Below are positions 1-9,692 of a stretch of DNA of 64,000 nt, one piece after another. A program made the translations under genes and the position numbers. Position 1 is the first letter of the stretch. Every line of letters begins with the position of its first letter. Where the stretch lies: contig CAJTDB010000015.1 in assembly GCA_910574965.1 (NCBI GenBank), forward strand, positions 19,210-83,209, in the 5' to 3' direction. The notes beneath the pieces were generated by a model. The model searched no databases. It saw only the letters and a program-made list of their open reading frames with translations, and was not told where the DNA came from. This DNA is from Lachnospiraceae bacterium. GTDB taxonomy: Bacteria > Bacillota > Clostridia > Lachnospirales > Lachnospiraceae.

Positions 1-1335
1 TATATGTTCCTGGTCCTCTGCAAGGGCATGGATCTGCCGGCTTCTCATACCTTCATAATCCAGACGGATCCATTTATCCATCTCCCGCCATGTATCCACA
101 AAGGGATAGATCAGCTCCGGCCCTGCCTTCCCCAGAAGGTAGCGCTTTGCCTCCGACCTTCCAACCGTATAGTGTACTGTCAGCTCCTCTGCCAGCCTTA
201 GCTTTGACACGCCGGCAAAAGCCGGATTCAGGTTCTGATAGAGAACGGCATTTTCTGTCTTTATATGCCGCATCAGATACTGATAGTCCTCTGTGGACAG
301 AGCAGCCGCTGCTTTTTGTACCGCCTGCGGATATACAAACGATACCCTAAGAAGTGCACTTTTGATCCTCCGGGATGCACACCACCGTACATATCGCTCC
401 GCCGGAACCGGCAGCACATTTTCGATCAGCTCCAGATGGTCTAAAAACCAGTCGTCACCGCTCAGATCCAGACATGCTTCCAGGACGGTCTCCATGTCCA
501 TAGCAGTCAGCAGCCGCAAGATTACAAGAAAACGCTCCGAATGTTCGATGGCCAAAAAAGCAGAACCCGCCAGAAGCCTCAGCAAATATGCGGAAATTTT
601 TCTTCCGCAGAACAGATCGTGAAACTGCTTTGGAAATTCCCCGGACAATTCCGACTGCTCTGCATAAGTTTTCAGCTTCTTTTGCTCATCATCCGGCAGT
701 CCGGTCACCAAAAGAGGCAGACTGCTTATGAGCACCTTCACAAGACGTCCGGAAAGCTCCGATGCATGTTCCGTCTCTCCAAACGCCCTTCCCTGTGCCT
801 TATACTTAGGCTTTACAAAATACAGATACATGCCGGTCAGCAGAAGCTGCACATTGTACCCTTTTCGGCAGCACAGCCGGATGGCTTCCCTTAATGTTCT
901 GGGACGTTTTTCCCCAAGAGCAAAAAGGCGATGCAGGCTTTTTTGGTTCAGCCGCTCTTCTTCCCACGCTGCCTGCTCCGCCAGGAAAGCCGCCTCCTGG
1001 GCAGCAGACAGCCACCCTGGTCCGATATACGCAGAATCACCCAAAACATAGCAAAGAGTAGATCCTCCTGCTGCTGCCGCAAAACGGACATAGCTCTCCC
1101 ATTCCTTTTGCATCTGCTCTTCCCTGCAAAAGGCTTCATAAGCCGCGCTTTGCTCTGCCGCTTTTTCTCCCAATGTATGAAAATCCTGTCTCTGCACCTC
1201 ATTCAGTATGGATTTTTCCTCCAAAGCTTCCGAAAACAAATACCGTTCTGCCAGCTCTTTGTTCTTTTCCGACAGTCCCAATGCTTCTAATGTTTCCCGA
1301 AGCAGTTGTTCTTTTCTCTCTTCCTTCTGATTCAT
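1..1335 (-). CDS. DUF4132/YehI(MolR)-like protein, C-terminus outside window
   Basis: An uninterrupted minus-strand frame runs from an ATG at 1335, with a GGGGGACAGGAA stretch upstream as possible ribosome site, to the left edge, giving about 445 codons without a stop. It begins MNQKEERKEQLLRETLEALG and is a leucine- and charge-rich, helical, soluble protein with no signal peptide or membrane segment. I do not see a catalytic motif in this part. Its position as last visible gene of an operon with MoxR AAA+, DUF5682-like, VWA and SWIM proteins matches the partner set of E. coli yehI (molR, DUF4132), so DUF4132 is my best guess. That is inferred from context, since the diagnostic C-terminal domain would lie outside the window. 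The open frame itself is certain. Confidence 0.6.
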   Translation of the reverse strand, partial: MNQKEERKEQLLRETLEALGLSEKNKELAERYLFSEALEEKSILNEVQRQDFHTLGEKAAEQSAAYEAFCREEQMQKEWESYVRFAAAAGGSTLCYVLGDSAYIGPGWLSAAQEAAFLAEQAAWEEERLNQKSLHRLFALGEKRPRTLREAIRLCCRKGYNVQLLLTGMYLYFVKPKYKAQGRAFGETEHASELSGRLVKVLISSLPLLVTGLPDDEQKKLKTYAEQSELSGEFPKQFHDLFCGRKISAYLLRLLAGSAFLAIEHSERFLVILRLLTAMDMETVLEACLDLSGDDWFLDHLELIENVLPVPAERYVRWCASRRIKSALLRVSFVYPQAVQKAAAALSTEDYQYLMRHIKTENAVLYQNLNPAFAGVSKLRLAEELTVHYTVGRSEAKRYLLGKAGPELIYPFVDTWREMDKWIRLDYEGMRSRQIHALAEDQEHI

Positions 1336-1370
1336 GATCTGTTCCTGTCCCCCATACTTTTTCTCTGTCT

Positions 1371-2681
1371 TTACAGAGTCAGAATCCCATCCTGTTCCTC
1401 AAAATGAGAAGCATAAAACCTTTCCATGGCCTTAATCAGATAACCGGTATCTCTTACCCCTGCCGTTTCATAAACAGAGTGCATGGACAACTGTGCCAGA
1501 CCGATATCCACCGTCCGAAGAGGGACTTTTACAGAAGCGATATTTCCAAGAGTGCTCCCGCCCGCTTGGTCGGACCGATTGGCAAAAAACTGCACCGGAA
1601 CTCCTGCACGTTCACAGATTTCCCGGAACAGGGCGATGCTCACCCCGTCACTTGTATATTTTTGTCCGGCATTGGATTTGATGACAATTCCTTCATTCAT
1701 ATACACACAGTTTTCCGCATCGGTCTTCTCCGGATGATTCGGATGCACTCCATGGGCATTGTCCGCGCTTACCATAAAGCTTCCGGCTACCGCGCGGTAA
1801 TATTCTTCCTCGGTTTTTCCAAGACCCAGACAGATACGCCGGAGCACGTCCCTGAGGAAAGTAGAACCCGCTCCCTGCCTCGTCCCCGAACCCACTTCTT
1901 CATTGTCAAAACAGGCATAAACCTGAATGGACTGTTCATGGCTGCCCTTTAAAAAGCCCTTCAAAGACGCGTAGGCACACTGGAGATCGTCCAGATGCCA
2001 GGCAGAGATAAATTCTTCCCGCGCCCCCCAGACAGACGGTTCCTGCCGGTTGTACAGATACAGATCGCTTCCGTAGACTGCCGTCTCCTGCACCCCTGCT
2101 TCCTTTGCAATCAGCCGATAAAAGTCTCCTCTTCTGCACTCCCCGGCACCGAACAGCGGAAGCAGATCCACCTGTTTGTTATAAGCAAAACCTTCATTGA
2201 TTTTCCGATTCATATGAATCGCCACGCTTGGAATCAGCACCAGATCCCGGTCGATCTTCACCAGCTTTGTAATAAACCGTCCGTTCTCCTTCAGAATTAC
2301 CCTGCCCGCCACCGACAAAGGCCGGTCAAACCAGGAAGAACAGATCATTCCGCCATAGCCTTCTGTATTAAGCTGCATGTACTGCTTTCGTACTTCTAAC
2401 TCTGCCTGCTCTTTGATCTTAAAGGTCGGAAAATCACTGTGGGACGCTGCGATGCTGAAACTGAATTCTCCAAGCTCCCGCCCTATATGAAATGCCAGAA
2501 TGCTGGAATCATTTCTCGTCACATAATATTTTCCCCCTGGCTCAATGGTCCATTTTCCGCTCTCCTGCAGCCGCTGATATCCATCCGCCTCTAGTTCACT
2601 GCCGATTCTTCTGACTGCGTGAAAGGCGGTCGGACAGTCTTTTAAAAATGCTGTCATTTCCTGTGATATTTTCTTATCCAT
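1371..2681 (-). CDS. M18 family zinc aminopeptidase
   Basis: Cytoplasmic metallo-aminopeptidase of the M18 (aspartyl aminopeptidase/APEB) family, 436 residues, normal length for the family. The metal and catalytic motifs are all visible in order: SHSDFPTFK near the N-terminus, the WHLDDL segment, the DNEEVGS glutamate pair, SADNAHGVHPNHPEK and the C-terminal LSMHSVYE histidine. The ATG at 2681 overlaps the end of the upstream isomerase by 8 nt. An in-frame TTG at 2717 exists but would lengthen the overlap, so I prefer 2681. The gene is followed by the DUF4132-like gene after 35 nt, so it is co-transcribed with the MoxR/VWA/SWIM set. Family members remove acidic N-terminal residues. Its role inside this operon is unknown. 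Confidence 0.9.
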   Translation of the reverse strand: MDKKISQEMTAFLKDCPTAFHAVRRIGSELEADGYQRLQESGKWTIEPGGKYYVTRNDSSILAFHIGRELGEFSFSIAASHSDFPTFKIKEQAELEVRKQYMQLNTEGYGGMICSSWFDRPLSVAGRVILKENGRFITKLVKIDRDLVLIPSVAIHMNRKINEGFAYNKQVDLLPLFGAGECRRGDFYRLIAKEAGVQETAVYGSDLYLYNRQEPSVWGAREEFISAWHLDDLQCAYASLKGFLKGSHEQSIQVYACFDNEEVGSGTRQGAGSTFLRDVLRRICLGLGKTEEEYYRAVAGSFMVSADNAHGVHPNHPEKTDAENCVYMNEGIVIKSNAGQKYTSDGVSIALFREICERAGVPVQFFANRSDQAGGSTLGNIASVKVPLRTVDIGLAQLSMHSVYETAGVRDTGYLIKAMERFYASHFEEQDGILTL

Positions 2682-3924
2682 CTCTTTCACTGTCCTGATT
2701 TCTTTTATATTTTCCAAGCTTTACCGCCAAAGCCACCGACAAACCGGCTGGACAGCGGGGAATCAGCATGGCCTGCACTGCATGATACAGATCGGATTTT
2801 CCCGGCCAGACCGTACCTTTTAAATGATTGTTTCGGTCCATCTGATGGAACCAGGAGCCATGTTCATGGTCTAGAACAAAAGTATCCAGATATTCCATAA
2901 ACCGCGCATAGTCTTCTTTGTACTGTTGTTTTTTTGTGACGTGGTACAGTACGGCAGATGTATTGACCGCCTCAGCAAGCGTCCAGTGCATCCGGTCATG
3001 GACAACCGGATTGCCCTGCCAGTCAGTCGTATATACGAGTCCAGGAGAACCGTCCCGGTTCCAGGCGTCGGAAACCGCACGCCCGTAAAGCCTCTCTGCT
3101 GCATCCGTAAACCTGTCCTCTGCGCCGGACGAAAGTGCCCACTGGACAATCAGACGGGCCCATTCGATTCCATGCCCCGGTGTCGCCCCGTAGGGCTTAA
3201 ACGGATCATCCGGCTGATCCTGTCCTCTATCCAGATCGGGAGTCCAGTCCTTTGTAAAATGCTCCGGTATCCGCCATTGACAGTCCTCGGCCCATCTCAG
3301 CACACGGACGATGATGCGTCCGGCCCTTTTCCGGTATTTCTCTTCGCCGGTAATATCTGCCGCTGCCAGAAAAGCTTCCACGGTATGCATATTGGCGTTC
3401 AGGCCGCGATAATCATCCAGAACTGCAAAATCCGTATCCCATGTATCAACGGCAAGTCCTTCTTCTTCGTCCCAGAAGCGAAGGTCATAAAGTTTCAAAG
3501 CCTCTTCCAGTAATTCTTCTGCGCCTGGTCTTTTGGCCAGATATGCAGAACAGGCAGCCAGAATCACAAATGCATGTGCATAGCACTGCTTGCCCGGAAG
3601 AATACCGCCCTTCGGCGTCCTTCCTGCATACCAGCCCCCGTGTTCCCTGTCATGCAGCTCTCCCTTCAGCCCTTTTAGGGCCTCATCCACAAGCTCTGCC
3701 CCCTTCTCATGTCCGAGAAAGCTTCCAAGGGCATAGACATGCGCCATCCGGCAGGTAATCCATGTCTCGCGACTGCGGTCTGTCCACGGCGTTCCGTCAT
3801 CCCCCAGATAGTATGCACTCCCTTCCGGAGACGGAAAGCGCTCGCCAAAAACCAGCAGTTCCCGGCAGATTTCTTCCAGAAAACGAATATTTTCTTCTGT
3901 ATCGATCTGATATTTTTTCTTCAT
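2674..3924 (-). CDS. AGE-family aldose-ketose isomerase, YihS-like
   Basis: 416-residue (alpha/alpha)6-barrel sugar isomerase of the N-acylglucosamine 2-epimerase superfamily. Motifs recall E. coli/Salmonella YihS along the length: TWITCRMAHVYALG (YihS Arg55 region), GGWYAGRTPKGG, DYRGLNANMHTVEAFLAA (catalytic His), PEHFTKDW, GATPGHGIEWARL and WPGKSDLYHAVQAMLIPR (second catalytic His). YihS interconverts sulfoquinovose/sulfofructose and also mannose/fructose/glucose, so either activity is possible here. The open frame extends upstream to 4110, but the ATG at 3924 lies 7 nt after the SWIM gene stop and has AAGAGGA before it. Genes on both sides are tightly spaced, so it is operonic. A sugar isomerase inside a MoxR/VWA operon is odd. 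It could feed the pathway encoded at 20-33 kb, but that link is only inference. Confidence 0.85.
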   Translation of the reverse strand: MKKKYQIDTEENIRFLEEICRELLVFGERFPSPEGSAYYLGDDGTPWTDRSRETWITCRMAHVYALGSFLGHEKGAELVDEALKGLKGELHDREHGGWYAGRTPKGGILPGKQCYAHAFVILAACSAYLAKRPGAEELLEEALKLYDLRFWDEEEGLAVDTWDTDFAVLDDYRGLNANMHTVEAFLAAADITGEEKYRKRAGRIIVRVLRWAEDCQWRIPEHFTKDWTPDLDRGQDQPDDPFKPYGATPGHGIEWARLIVQWALSSGAEDRFTDAAERLYGRAVSDAWNRDGSPGLVYTTDWQGNPVVHDRMHWTLAEAVNTSAVLYHVTKKQQYKEDYARFMEYLDTFVLDHEHGSWFHQMDRNNHLKGTVWPGKSDLYHAVQAMLIPRCPAGLSVALAVKLGKYKRNQDSERDG

Positions 3925-3931
3925 ATTCTTG

Positions 3932-6076
3932 TCAATCCTCTTCTTCCGGTGCACGCATGATATTTCGTGCCATGTCATACGCCAGCTTCTCCCGGCAGAC
4001 CCGGAAATAAGTGTCCAGCTCCCCTGCTGCCTGAAGCACCGGCTCCGAAGAAAACTCCATTTGATGTCTTTTTGCATCCAGCGCCTTATGGATATCGGCA
4101 AACTTTGCACCGGCGTAATGAAGCCCCATCCGCTCTCCTTCCTCTGCCAGAACCAGCAGACGGCCGATCCGATCTCCCTGCACGGAGGAAAGGCCGCTGA
4201 TAAACAGATCGGACAACTGCCTCACAGATTCCCGCCGGTAGTGTTCCATACTCCAGAGCACATCCTCGGACGGACCTTTTTGTTCTTCCTCACGGGCTTC
4301 GCCCGGTCCGCCTGTCAATCCCTCTTCCCTGGCAATCTCCTCTGCTTCATTCAGGAAAAATTCTATTGGATACAGACACAGTCCGCCTTCTTCATCCAGG
4401 TATACGGAACCAAAAAAGACAATGGCTTCCCTGGGACGCTTCTTCAAACGCATCTCCAGGCGCTCCAGTAGCTGAATAGTCAGTTTCTCTTCTTTTGTAT
4501 ACTTTAATGATACTGACAGCTTCTTCCTGTTTCGGTCATAAAGACTCCAGGAAAAACGCTGCTGCACCGTATCGAAACCGGCTTCTCCCCATCCCACCGC
4601 TCCGGCAAGCACAAGTTTCTCCCGCCTTCCGGCTGCACGGTTCTGCACCACAGAAGCTTCTGCATCCTGGGAAATCTCAAAATTTTCCTTCAGCAATTCT
4701 TCGTAGTCCCAGAAAATCCGTTCCTTTATTTCCGGCATATGCAGACTTCTCTCGCCAAGCACTTCTCCTTTGCTCTCCTGACTTACGGACAGGCGGCCTC
4801 CGGAGGCGGCCCTGGCATTCTGAAGTTCAAAATCCAGACTCTGCAGCTGCTCCCGGCTGCAGTTCAGCCCCCAGGGCGCCGGAGCATTCCCGGAGCTGGC
4901 CGGAGGTCTTCTGCGCATTCCTTCATAAAAGACCGGACGGGCATCGGTCCAGGTATACCAGCGATTTTGTTCCGGTTCCAGGAAATAATAGATCTCCCCT
5001 TCATAACCGGTCTTGCTGGAAAAGGTCCTGCCACCCATGCAGAGAAGATGCAGTTTTCCCGCCGGCTCATAAGTATCCCGAAAGGATCCTGCCAATTTGC
5101 GGATCGTCTCCTGGTTCTCTGCCGTCCGCAAAGTCTCTGCTATTCTGTAGAGATCCAGAAGCCGCCGGAAAAGCTCCTCGTTCCGAAAGGCCGCCGACCG
5201 GGCAAAATACTGCCGGTATTCGGAAGCCGCCGAGCGAAGTCTTGTCTCCAGCTCTGCAAGTTCTGCCCGGTGGGCTATAACCGCTAAGCGATTCAGACTC
5301 TCCGAGATCTCCGGAGACTGCCTCGACAGCCCCATGCTGATCTGCTGCAGCACATCTTTACAAATGCCCTCGCACACCTGATGTACCTGCTCCATATCGT
5401 AAGTACGGCTTTCTTCCTCCAGTTCATCCAGATCTGCCAATGCCGTACGGCCTTTCTCTATCTGATAAGCCAGGACCGCCTGGGCCTTATGGGCGCATAA
5501 CTCCTTACTGTGACAGGTACAGGTCGAATAGGCAAAAGGCTCCAGCAGCTTAACCGTTGCATTTTCCCAGGGAATTGTCACAGTCACGATGGAGCTTTCT
5601 TCCATCGTCGGCTTCTCACCCGCACGCATACGAGCCAGGAACTGCTGATATTTTCTCCCTTTTAAGGCCCTTTTCAGACGTTCTGACGGTATCTGAAGAA
5701 CCTCCTCCAGAAGTTTCGGCCCTGAAGCCTCTTCTGCCGGTGCTGCCTCCTCCGGCGCCTCAGAAGCTTTTGGATTCTCTTCGGGTGCTTCTGCCCCGGC
5801 ATTTTGAGAAGCCTCCTTCTTAAGCCATAGAATCGCCGTAATCATATGACGGCATACACTGCGGGAAGGACAGCTGCAGGTACTCTCTCCCAAAGGCATC
5901 CGAATCATGCACGTCTCTTCCTTCAGCGCCACCTTTGCTCCTTCCTCTTCCCACGTAACGACCGGCGTCTCCTGATCCAGATCTTTATAGGCACGCTTTA
6001 CGGTCCCTTTGTTGCTAAGTCCGATCAGGTAATCGTCATCTACATCCTTTATCATTGCCATCAATCTATCGTCCAT
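3932..6076 (-). CDS. SWIM zinc-finger protein, YehQ-like
   Basis: 714-residue soluble protein with two SWIM zinc-binding motifs of the CxC-xn-CxH form: CSCPSRSVCRHM near residues 65-80 and CTCHSKELCAHK near residue 185. A low-complexity Glu/Ala/Pro linker (about residues 98-130, rich in PEE and AEEA) separates them. The rest is helical and charged with no recognised catalytic domain. E. coli YehQ is a SWIM protein in the same gene context. I start at the ATG at 6076, preceded by AGAGG; a TTG two codons upstream is also possible. It follows the VWA gene by 33 nt and precedes the isomerase by 7 nt. SWIM domains bind DNA or proteins in other systems, but the ligand here is not evident. Confidence 0.8.
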   Translation of the reverse strand: MDDRLMAMIKDVDDDYLIGLSNKGTVKRAYKDLDQETPVVTWEEEGAKVALKEETCMIRMPLGESTCSCPSRSVCRHMITAILWLKKEASQNAGAEAPEENPKASEAPEEAAPAEEASGPKLLEEVLQIPSERLKRALKGRKYQQFLARMRAGEKPTMEESSIVTVTIPWENATVKLLEPFAYSTCTCHSKELCAHKAQAVLAYQIEKGRTALADLDELEEESRTYDMEQVHQVCEGICKDVLQQISMGLSRQSPEISESLNRLAVIAHRAELAELETRLRSAASEYRQYFARSAAFRNEELFRRLLDLYRIAETLRTAENQETIRKLAGSFRDTYEPAGKLHLLCMGGRTFSSKTGYEGEIYYFLEPEQNRWYTWTDARPVFYEGMRRRPPASSGNAPAPWGLNCSREQLQSLDFELQNARAASGGRLSVSQESKGEVLGERSLHMPEIKERIFWDYEELLKENFEISQDAEASVVQNRAAGRREKLVLAGAVGWGEAGFDTVQQRFSWSLYDRNRKKLSVSLKYTKEEKLTIQLLERLEMRLKKRPREAIVFFGSVYLDEEGGLCLYPIEFFLNEAEEIAREEGLTGGPGEAREEEQKGPSEDVLWSMEHYRRESVRQLSDLFISGLSSVQGDRIGRLLVLAEEGERMGLHYAGAKFADIHKALDAKRHQMEFSSEPVLQAAGELDTYFRVCREKLAYDMARNIMRAPEEED

Positions 6077-6109
6077 TTGCAACCTCTGTTCCTTGTCCTT
6101 CTCATCTTC

Positions 6110-7246
6110 TTATCCATTCATGATTTTTCCCATAAAATCTCCCAGCATCTCCGGTGTCATAGCACCTACATAGGCACCCAGATCCGCCATCTTCTGGGCC
6201 GTATGCCGGTCGTAAACCGGATTTGCTTCCATATCGAGAGCCGTCAGGCAGATCAGTTTCGCTCCGCTCTCGATGATTCCGCGGCTCACTCCCAAAAGCC
6301 CGGCTACACTTCCCCCTTCGCACAAGTCCGACACAAGCACTACCATCGTGCGGTGCGGATTCTCGACGAGGGACTCGCAGTATTGAAGGGCTCCTGTAAT
6401 ATATGTTCCGCCTCCTAGCTGAATGCTCATAAGTGTAGCCACCGGATCATCCATATGACTGCTTAAGTCTACCACCTGAGTATCGAAAATCACAAGTCTT
6501 GTATCCAGCATGGGAAGCTTGGCAAAGATGCCTGCCATAACCGCACTGTGGATTACCGAATCCAGCATGGAACCACTCTCGTCCACCGCGATAATGACTC
6601 TCCACTGGCTGTATTTTCTTGTTCTTCCATGAAAATACACCTGCTCCAGCATGATCCGTTCCTGCTCCGTATCATAATGCTTCAGGTTCCTCCGGATGGT
6701 CTTCTGGATATCCAGATTCCGCATAGAACGCACGGGACTGCTGGAATTGCGGTCAATCCGGCCAAGAAGGGAACGGCGGATATCCTGATTCAGTTTCTTT
6801 GCAATATCCTCCGCCACTTTTTTCACGATTCGCCTTGCCGCTTCTAGTACATCCCCCTTCATCAGATGCTTTAACTGAAGAATCGTCTTTAGAAGCTCCT
6901 GATTGGGTTCCAGCTTCTCCAGCACTTCCCGATCGGTCAGAAGTTCTGTCATCCCGTACCGGTCCAGCGCATGGCGCTCCAAAATCTCCACGGTCTCCTT
7001 CGGAAACAGCTTTCGGATCTTCGTAATCCATGTCACTGCGGTCAGCCGGCTGGCATCTAAGCTGCCCGTTCTGTCTCTTACATCATCGCCCTGCTCCCGG
7101 TTATACAAAAAATCCAAAGCCTCTTCCAGATCCATGCAGGAAATCCCGTTCTCCAGCGCGGCCCCCTCTCCAAAGCTTAGCTGATCTTTTGCATAGCCGC
7201 CGAGTATCAGCCTCCATCGGTTCAACTGACTGGTATGTTCCATCAT
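6110..7246 (-). CDS. VWA (CoxE/YehP-like) metal-binding protein
   Basis: 378-residue cytoplasmic protein with a C-terminal von Willebrand factor A domain from about residue 205. The MIDAS metal site is complete: DESGS at the first strand, GGGTYI supplying the threonine, and VSDLCEGG supplying the aspartate. The N-terminal half is helical. VWA proteins of this type work with MoxR AAA+ ATPases, which is the partner encoded two genes upstream, and E. coli YehP is the equivalent in the yeh set. The double ATG at 7246 follows the DUF5682-like stop by 13 nt. No signal peptide or membrane anchor is visible, so the complex is presumably cytosolic. Confidence 0.85.
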   Translation of the reverse strand: MMEHTSQLNRWRLILGGYAKDQLSFGEGAALENGISCMDLEEALDFLYNREQGDDVRDRTGSLDASRLTAVTWITKIRKLFPKETVEILERHALDRYGMTELLTDREVLEKLEPNQELLKTILQLKHLMKGDVLEAARRIVKKVAEDIAKKLNQDIRRSLLGRIDRNSSSPVRSMRNLDIQKTIRRNLKHYDTEQERIMLEQVYFHGRTRKYSQWRVIIAVDESGSMLDSVIHSAVMAGIFAKLPMLDTRLVIFDTQVVDLSSHMDDPVATLMSIQLGGGTYITGALQYCESLVENPHRTMVVLVSDLCEGGSVAGLLGVSRGIIESGAKLICLTALDMEANPVYDRHTAQKMADLGAYVGAMTPEMLGDFMGKIMNG

Positions 7247-7259
7247 CCTACTCCCTTAT

Positions 7260-9692
7260 TTATGTTCCATATGTACTTAAGAGCCGGACCGCATAGGCAT
7301 CCAGCACCTCTCCATACTCGTATTCCAGCGCAGATACCTGTCTGCCGCGGAAAAGCTCCCGCTTCTTTGCCCCGTGCATAGCCGCTGCTTTTTCGGCAAT
7401 CCGATCGACTTCCAGAGGGGTAAAATACCCGAATGCCTGCCGAAGCTCCGGAAGCAGCTTCATAAACGCTTCCGCGGACAGTTTGGCCAAAAGCCCGTCG
7501 ATCATCTCCAGAAATCCTTCCTGCACAAATACAAAATCCCGTGCCGTGTAGAAAAGTCCCCGAAGAAACGCCGCACTTTTCATTTTCATGTCATCTGTTC
7601 CCTGGAGATATCCGGCAGCCGTCTGTCTGATTCGTCCGTCATACTGTCCGTCGTAGCCATAGAGCAGTCCCAGCACGGTCCCCTCTAATCCTGGAACAAT
7701 CCCCTGCTTGGCCAGCAGCCGTTCAAAGGCATCCGACAGCACCGGACGAAAATGAGTAAAGCCCGGCCTGCCGGTCATCTGGTACAGGGACAGACAGCTC
7801 TCCATACACTCCTGCTGCTGTTCCTCCTTGATCTGGGCCATAGACGGAAGAAGCTGTATAATCTTCTGAAAACAGATGCCGATCAGCTCCTCTAATTCCA
7901 CACTGTCCTCTACCTGATAAAGCTCCTGCAGTTCATAGAGCATCCGAAGATGGGAGAATCCTTTCGTCAAAGAGAAGAAATCGCCGTCTTCCATAAGGAC
8001 TTCCCGGATATGCCCCCCCATCCCTGCCTGCTCTTCCAGAAATCCCATCAGAAATCCCTGGGCCAAAAGCCTTGCAGCCTCCTGGCTGCTCTGGCTGGCC
8101 TGGAACTGCCGAATCAGCCTGGTGCGGGACGCCTCCGCCACTGTTCCGCCAAGCATAGACACATCCACCAGCGCTGCCAGTACGGGTCCGGAGAAACGAT
8201 AAGTCCACACCTCTCTGATTCGGCTCTGATCCCGCCGGTTCAGAAGATCCGCGCCTTTGGTTCTTCTGGCGAAACCGGTTCCCAGCAATTCCATCTGATA
8301 GAAAAAGCGGCTCATAGCCAGATGCTTTTCCTTTGTGAACAGCTCCAGCGTGGCTTCCTGCTGCCCTGCTCCCTGGATTTTCAGCCGGAATTTCCGGCAC
8401 TGTTCTTCAAAGTCCAGAATCAGGGGCGGACGGTCCGCATCCTGACAGAGACTGCCGGTCTCCTTCCCGGTATTAAGCTCCTGTAAGATTCGAAGGGGCT
8501 GGTCGGTGGAAGGACTGCACTCCCCTTTGACAAAAGACGAGAGGGCAGCATCCCTTAATTCGTAAAGTCCCGGCTCCTGCTTTCCCCGAAGAGCTGCCAG
8601 CCCTTTTGCCATAGTAAGCGCACAGATGATATCGTAAGAAGAAAGAGGTTCCTTTTTCTTCCTTGCCTGTCTGCCTGCACGAACCAGTTGATGAAGCACC
8701 GCATCTTCATAGGCATGTTCCGGCCTTTCCCACTGGATAAGACGCTCCCATACCTGCTGATAGAACCCCGGCGACTGCATACCGCTGGCATAGCCATTTA
8801 ACGCATCAGCAGCTTCCATAGAATAAGCGATCGGGTAGACGCCCTGGTCTTTCTCCGCCAGACTGTGAAGCTTTACCGGCTTTTTTGTATACCGGAGAAG
8901 GCCGCTTTCTTCCTCCTCTAAAAGCTCCATCAGACCGTACGTATGAAAACCGCCTGTAACTACCAGAATTTTGCGAAATGTCTTTGATGCCTCCGCAATC
9001 CGAAAAGCCATATGCTGTTCCCGGATCAGACATCCGTCTGCTTCCAGCTCTTCCTTCGGGGTATGTGCTCTTGTAAGTCCGCACTGGACGGACATCATCC
9101 GAACAAACTCCTCTGTCGTCCGGAACAGACCCCCGATCTCAAAATATTTCTCCCATAATTCTTCAAAAGTCCGAAGCCCCGTCTTCTCACAGAGCCTTTT
9201 CAGATACTGGCTTCTGCTTAAGAGATAATCATCATTATAGGTCTGTTTCTCATTCTCCTTCCGGATTCCCTGATGCTCGGCCGTTCCGATGAGAATCTCC
9301 CCGTAAGGCAGGTCAATAAACCGAACCGGTATCTCCCGCTCTGTCCCTTTCCGCAGAGCTACCAGTTCCGGAGAACAGTCCAGAAAGGGATAATAGCACC
9401 GATAGTCCTCTTTTTCTTCGCTTAAGAGTCCTTTGGAATCTTTGTAGAAATAATACAATGCCACCGGCGCTTTTGTCTCTTTATGAGCCAGCACCTGGAT
9501 CTGCTCCTGGGCATTTTCTGGTCCTTCTACCAGGATACAGTCCGGCTCATAGGCATCTATGGCCTGTTTCAGATGCCAGGAACAGGCAGGACTGTGATGT
9601 CGGATGGGAAAGTAAAGAACCCGGCGGCTCAGATCGTATAATTTGGGAAATTCTACTTCAGATACTTCCTCGCCTCGTAATATTCGTTCCAT
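7260..9692 (-). CDS. DUF5682-like protein (YehM-like)
   Basis: 810-residue soluble protein. The N-terminal third has features I associate with the TraB/ChaN/erythromycin-esterase-like fold: YFPIRHHSPACSWHL at about residue 30, then CILVEGPENA, a later FIDLPYGEILIG and the GGFHTYGLMELL segment near residue 245. The conserved RHH and EGP motifs suggest a metal- or anion-binding pocket, but no activity is established for this family to my knowledge. The remaining part is helical. The ATG at 9692 overlaps the AAA+ gene by 40 nt, implying translational coupling. E. coli YehM occupies the same place between yehL and yehP. Assignment rests on these motifs and on gene order, not on a search. Confidence 0.7.
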   Translation of the reverse strand: MERILRGEEVSEVEFPKLYDLSRRVLYFPIRHHSPACSWHLKQAIDAYEPDCILVEGPENAQEQIQVLAHKETKAPVALYYFYKDSKGLLSEEKEDYRCYYPFLDCSPELVALRKGTEREIPVRFIDLPYGEILIGTAEHQGIRKENEKQTYNDDYLLSRSQYLKRLCEKTGLRTFEELWEKYFEIGGLFRTTEEFVRMMSVQCGLTRAHTPKEELEADGCLIREQHMAFRIAEASKTFRKILVVTGGFHTYGLMELLEEEESGLLRYTKKPVKLHSLAEKDQGVYPIAYSMEAADALNGYASGMQSPGFYQQVWERLIQWERPEHAYEDAVLHQLVRAGRQARKKKEPLSSYDIICALTMAKGLAALRGKQEPGLYELRDAALSSFVKGECSPSTDQPLRILQELNTGKETGSLCQDADRPPLILDFEEQCRKFRLKIQGAGQQEATLELFTKEKHLAMSRFFYQMELLGTGFARRTKGADLLNRRDQSRIREVWTYRFSGPVLAALVDVSMLGGTVAEASRTRLIRQFQASQSSQEAARLLAQGFLMGFLEEQAGMGGHIREVLMEDGDFFSLTKGFSHLRMLYELQELYQVEDSVELEELIGICFQKIIQLLPSMAQIKEEQQQECMESCLSLYQMTGRPGFTHFRPVLSDAFERLLAKQGIVPGLEGTVLGLLYGYDGQYDGRIRQTAAGYLQGTDDMKMKSAAFLRGLFYTARDFVFVQEGFLEMIDGLLAKLSAEAFMKLLPELRQAFGYFTPLEVDRIAEKAAAMHGAKKRELFRGRQVSALEYEYGEVLDAYAVRLLSTYGT

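Noticed and set aside
4495..5280. 261-residue plus-strand open frame
   Set aside because: Antisense to the SWIM gene, rich in Pro/Ser/Arg as typical of shadow frames, no ribosome site.
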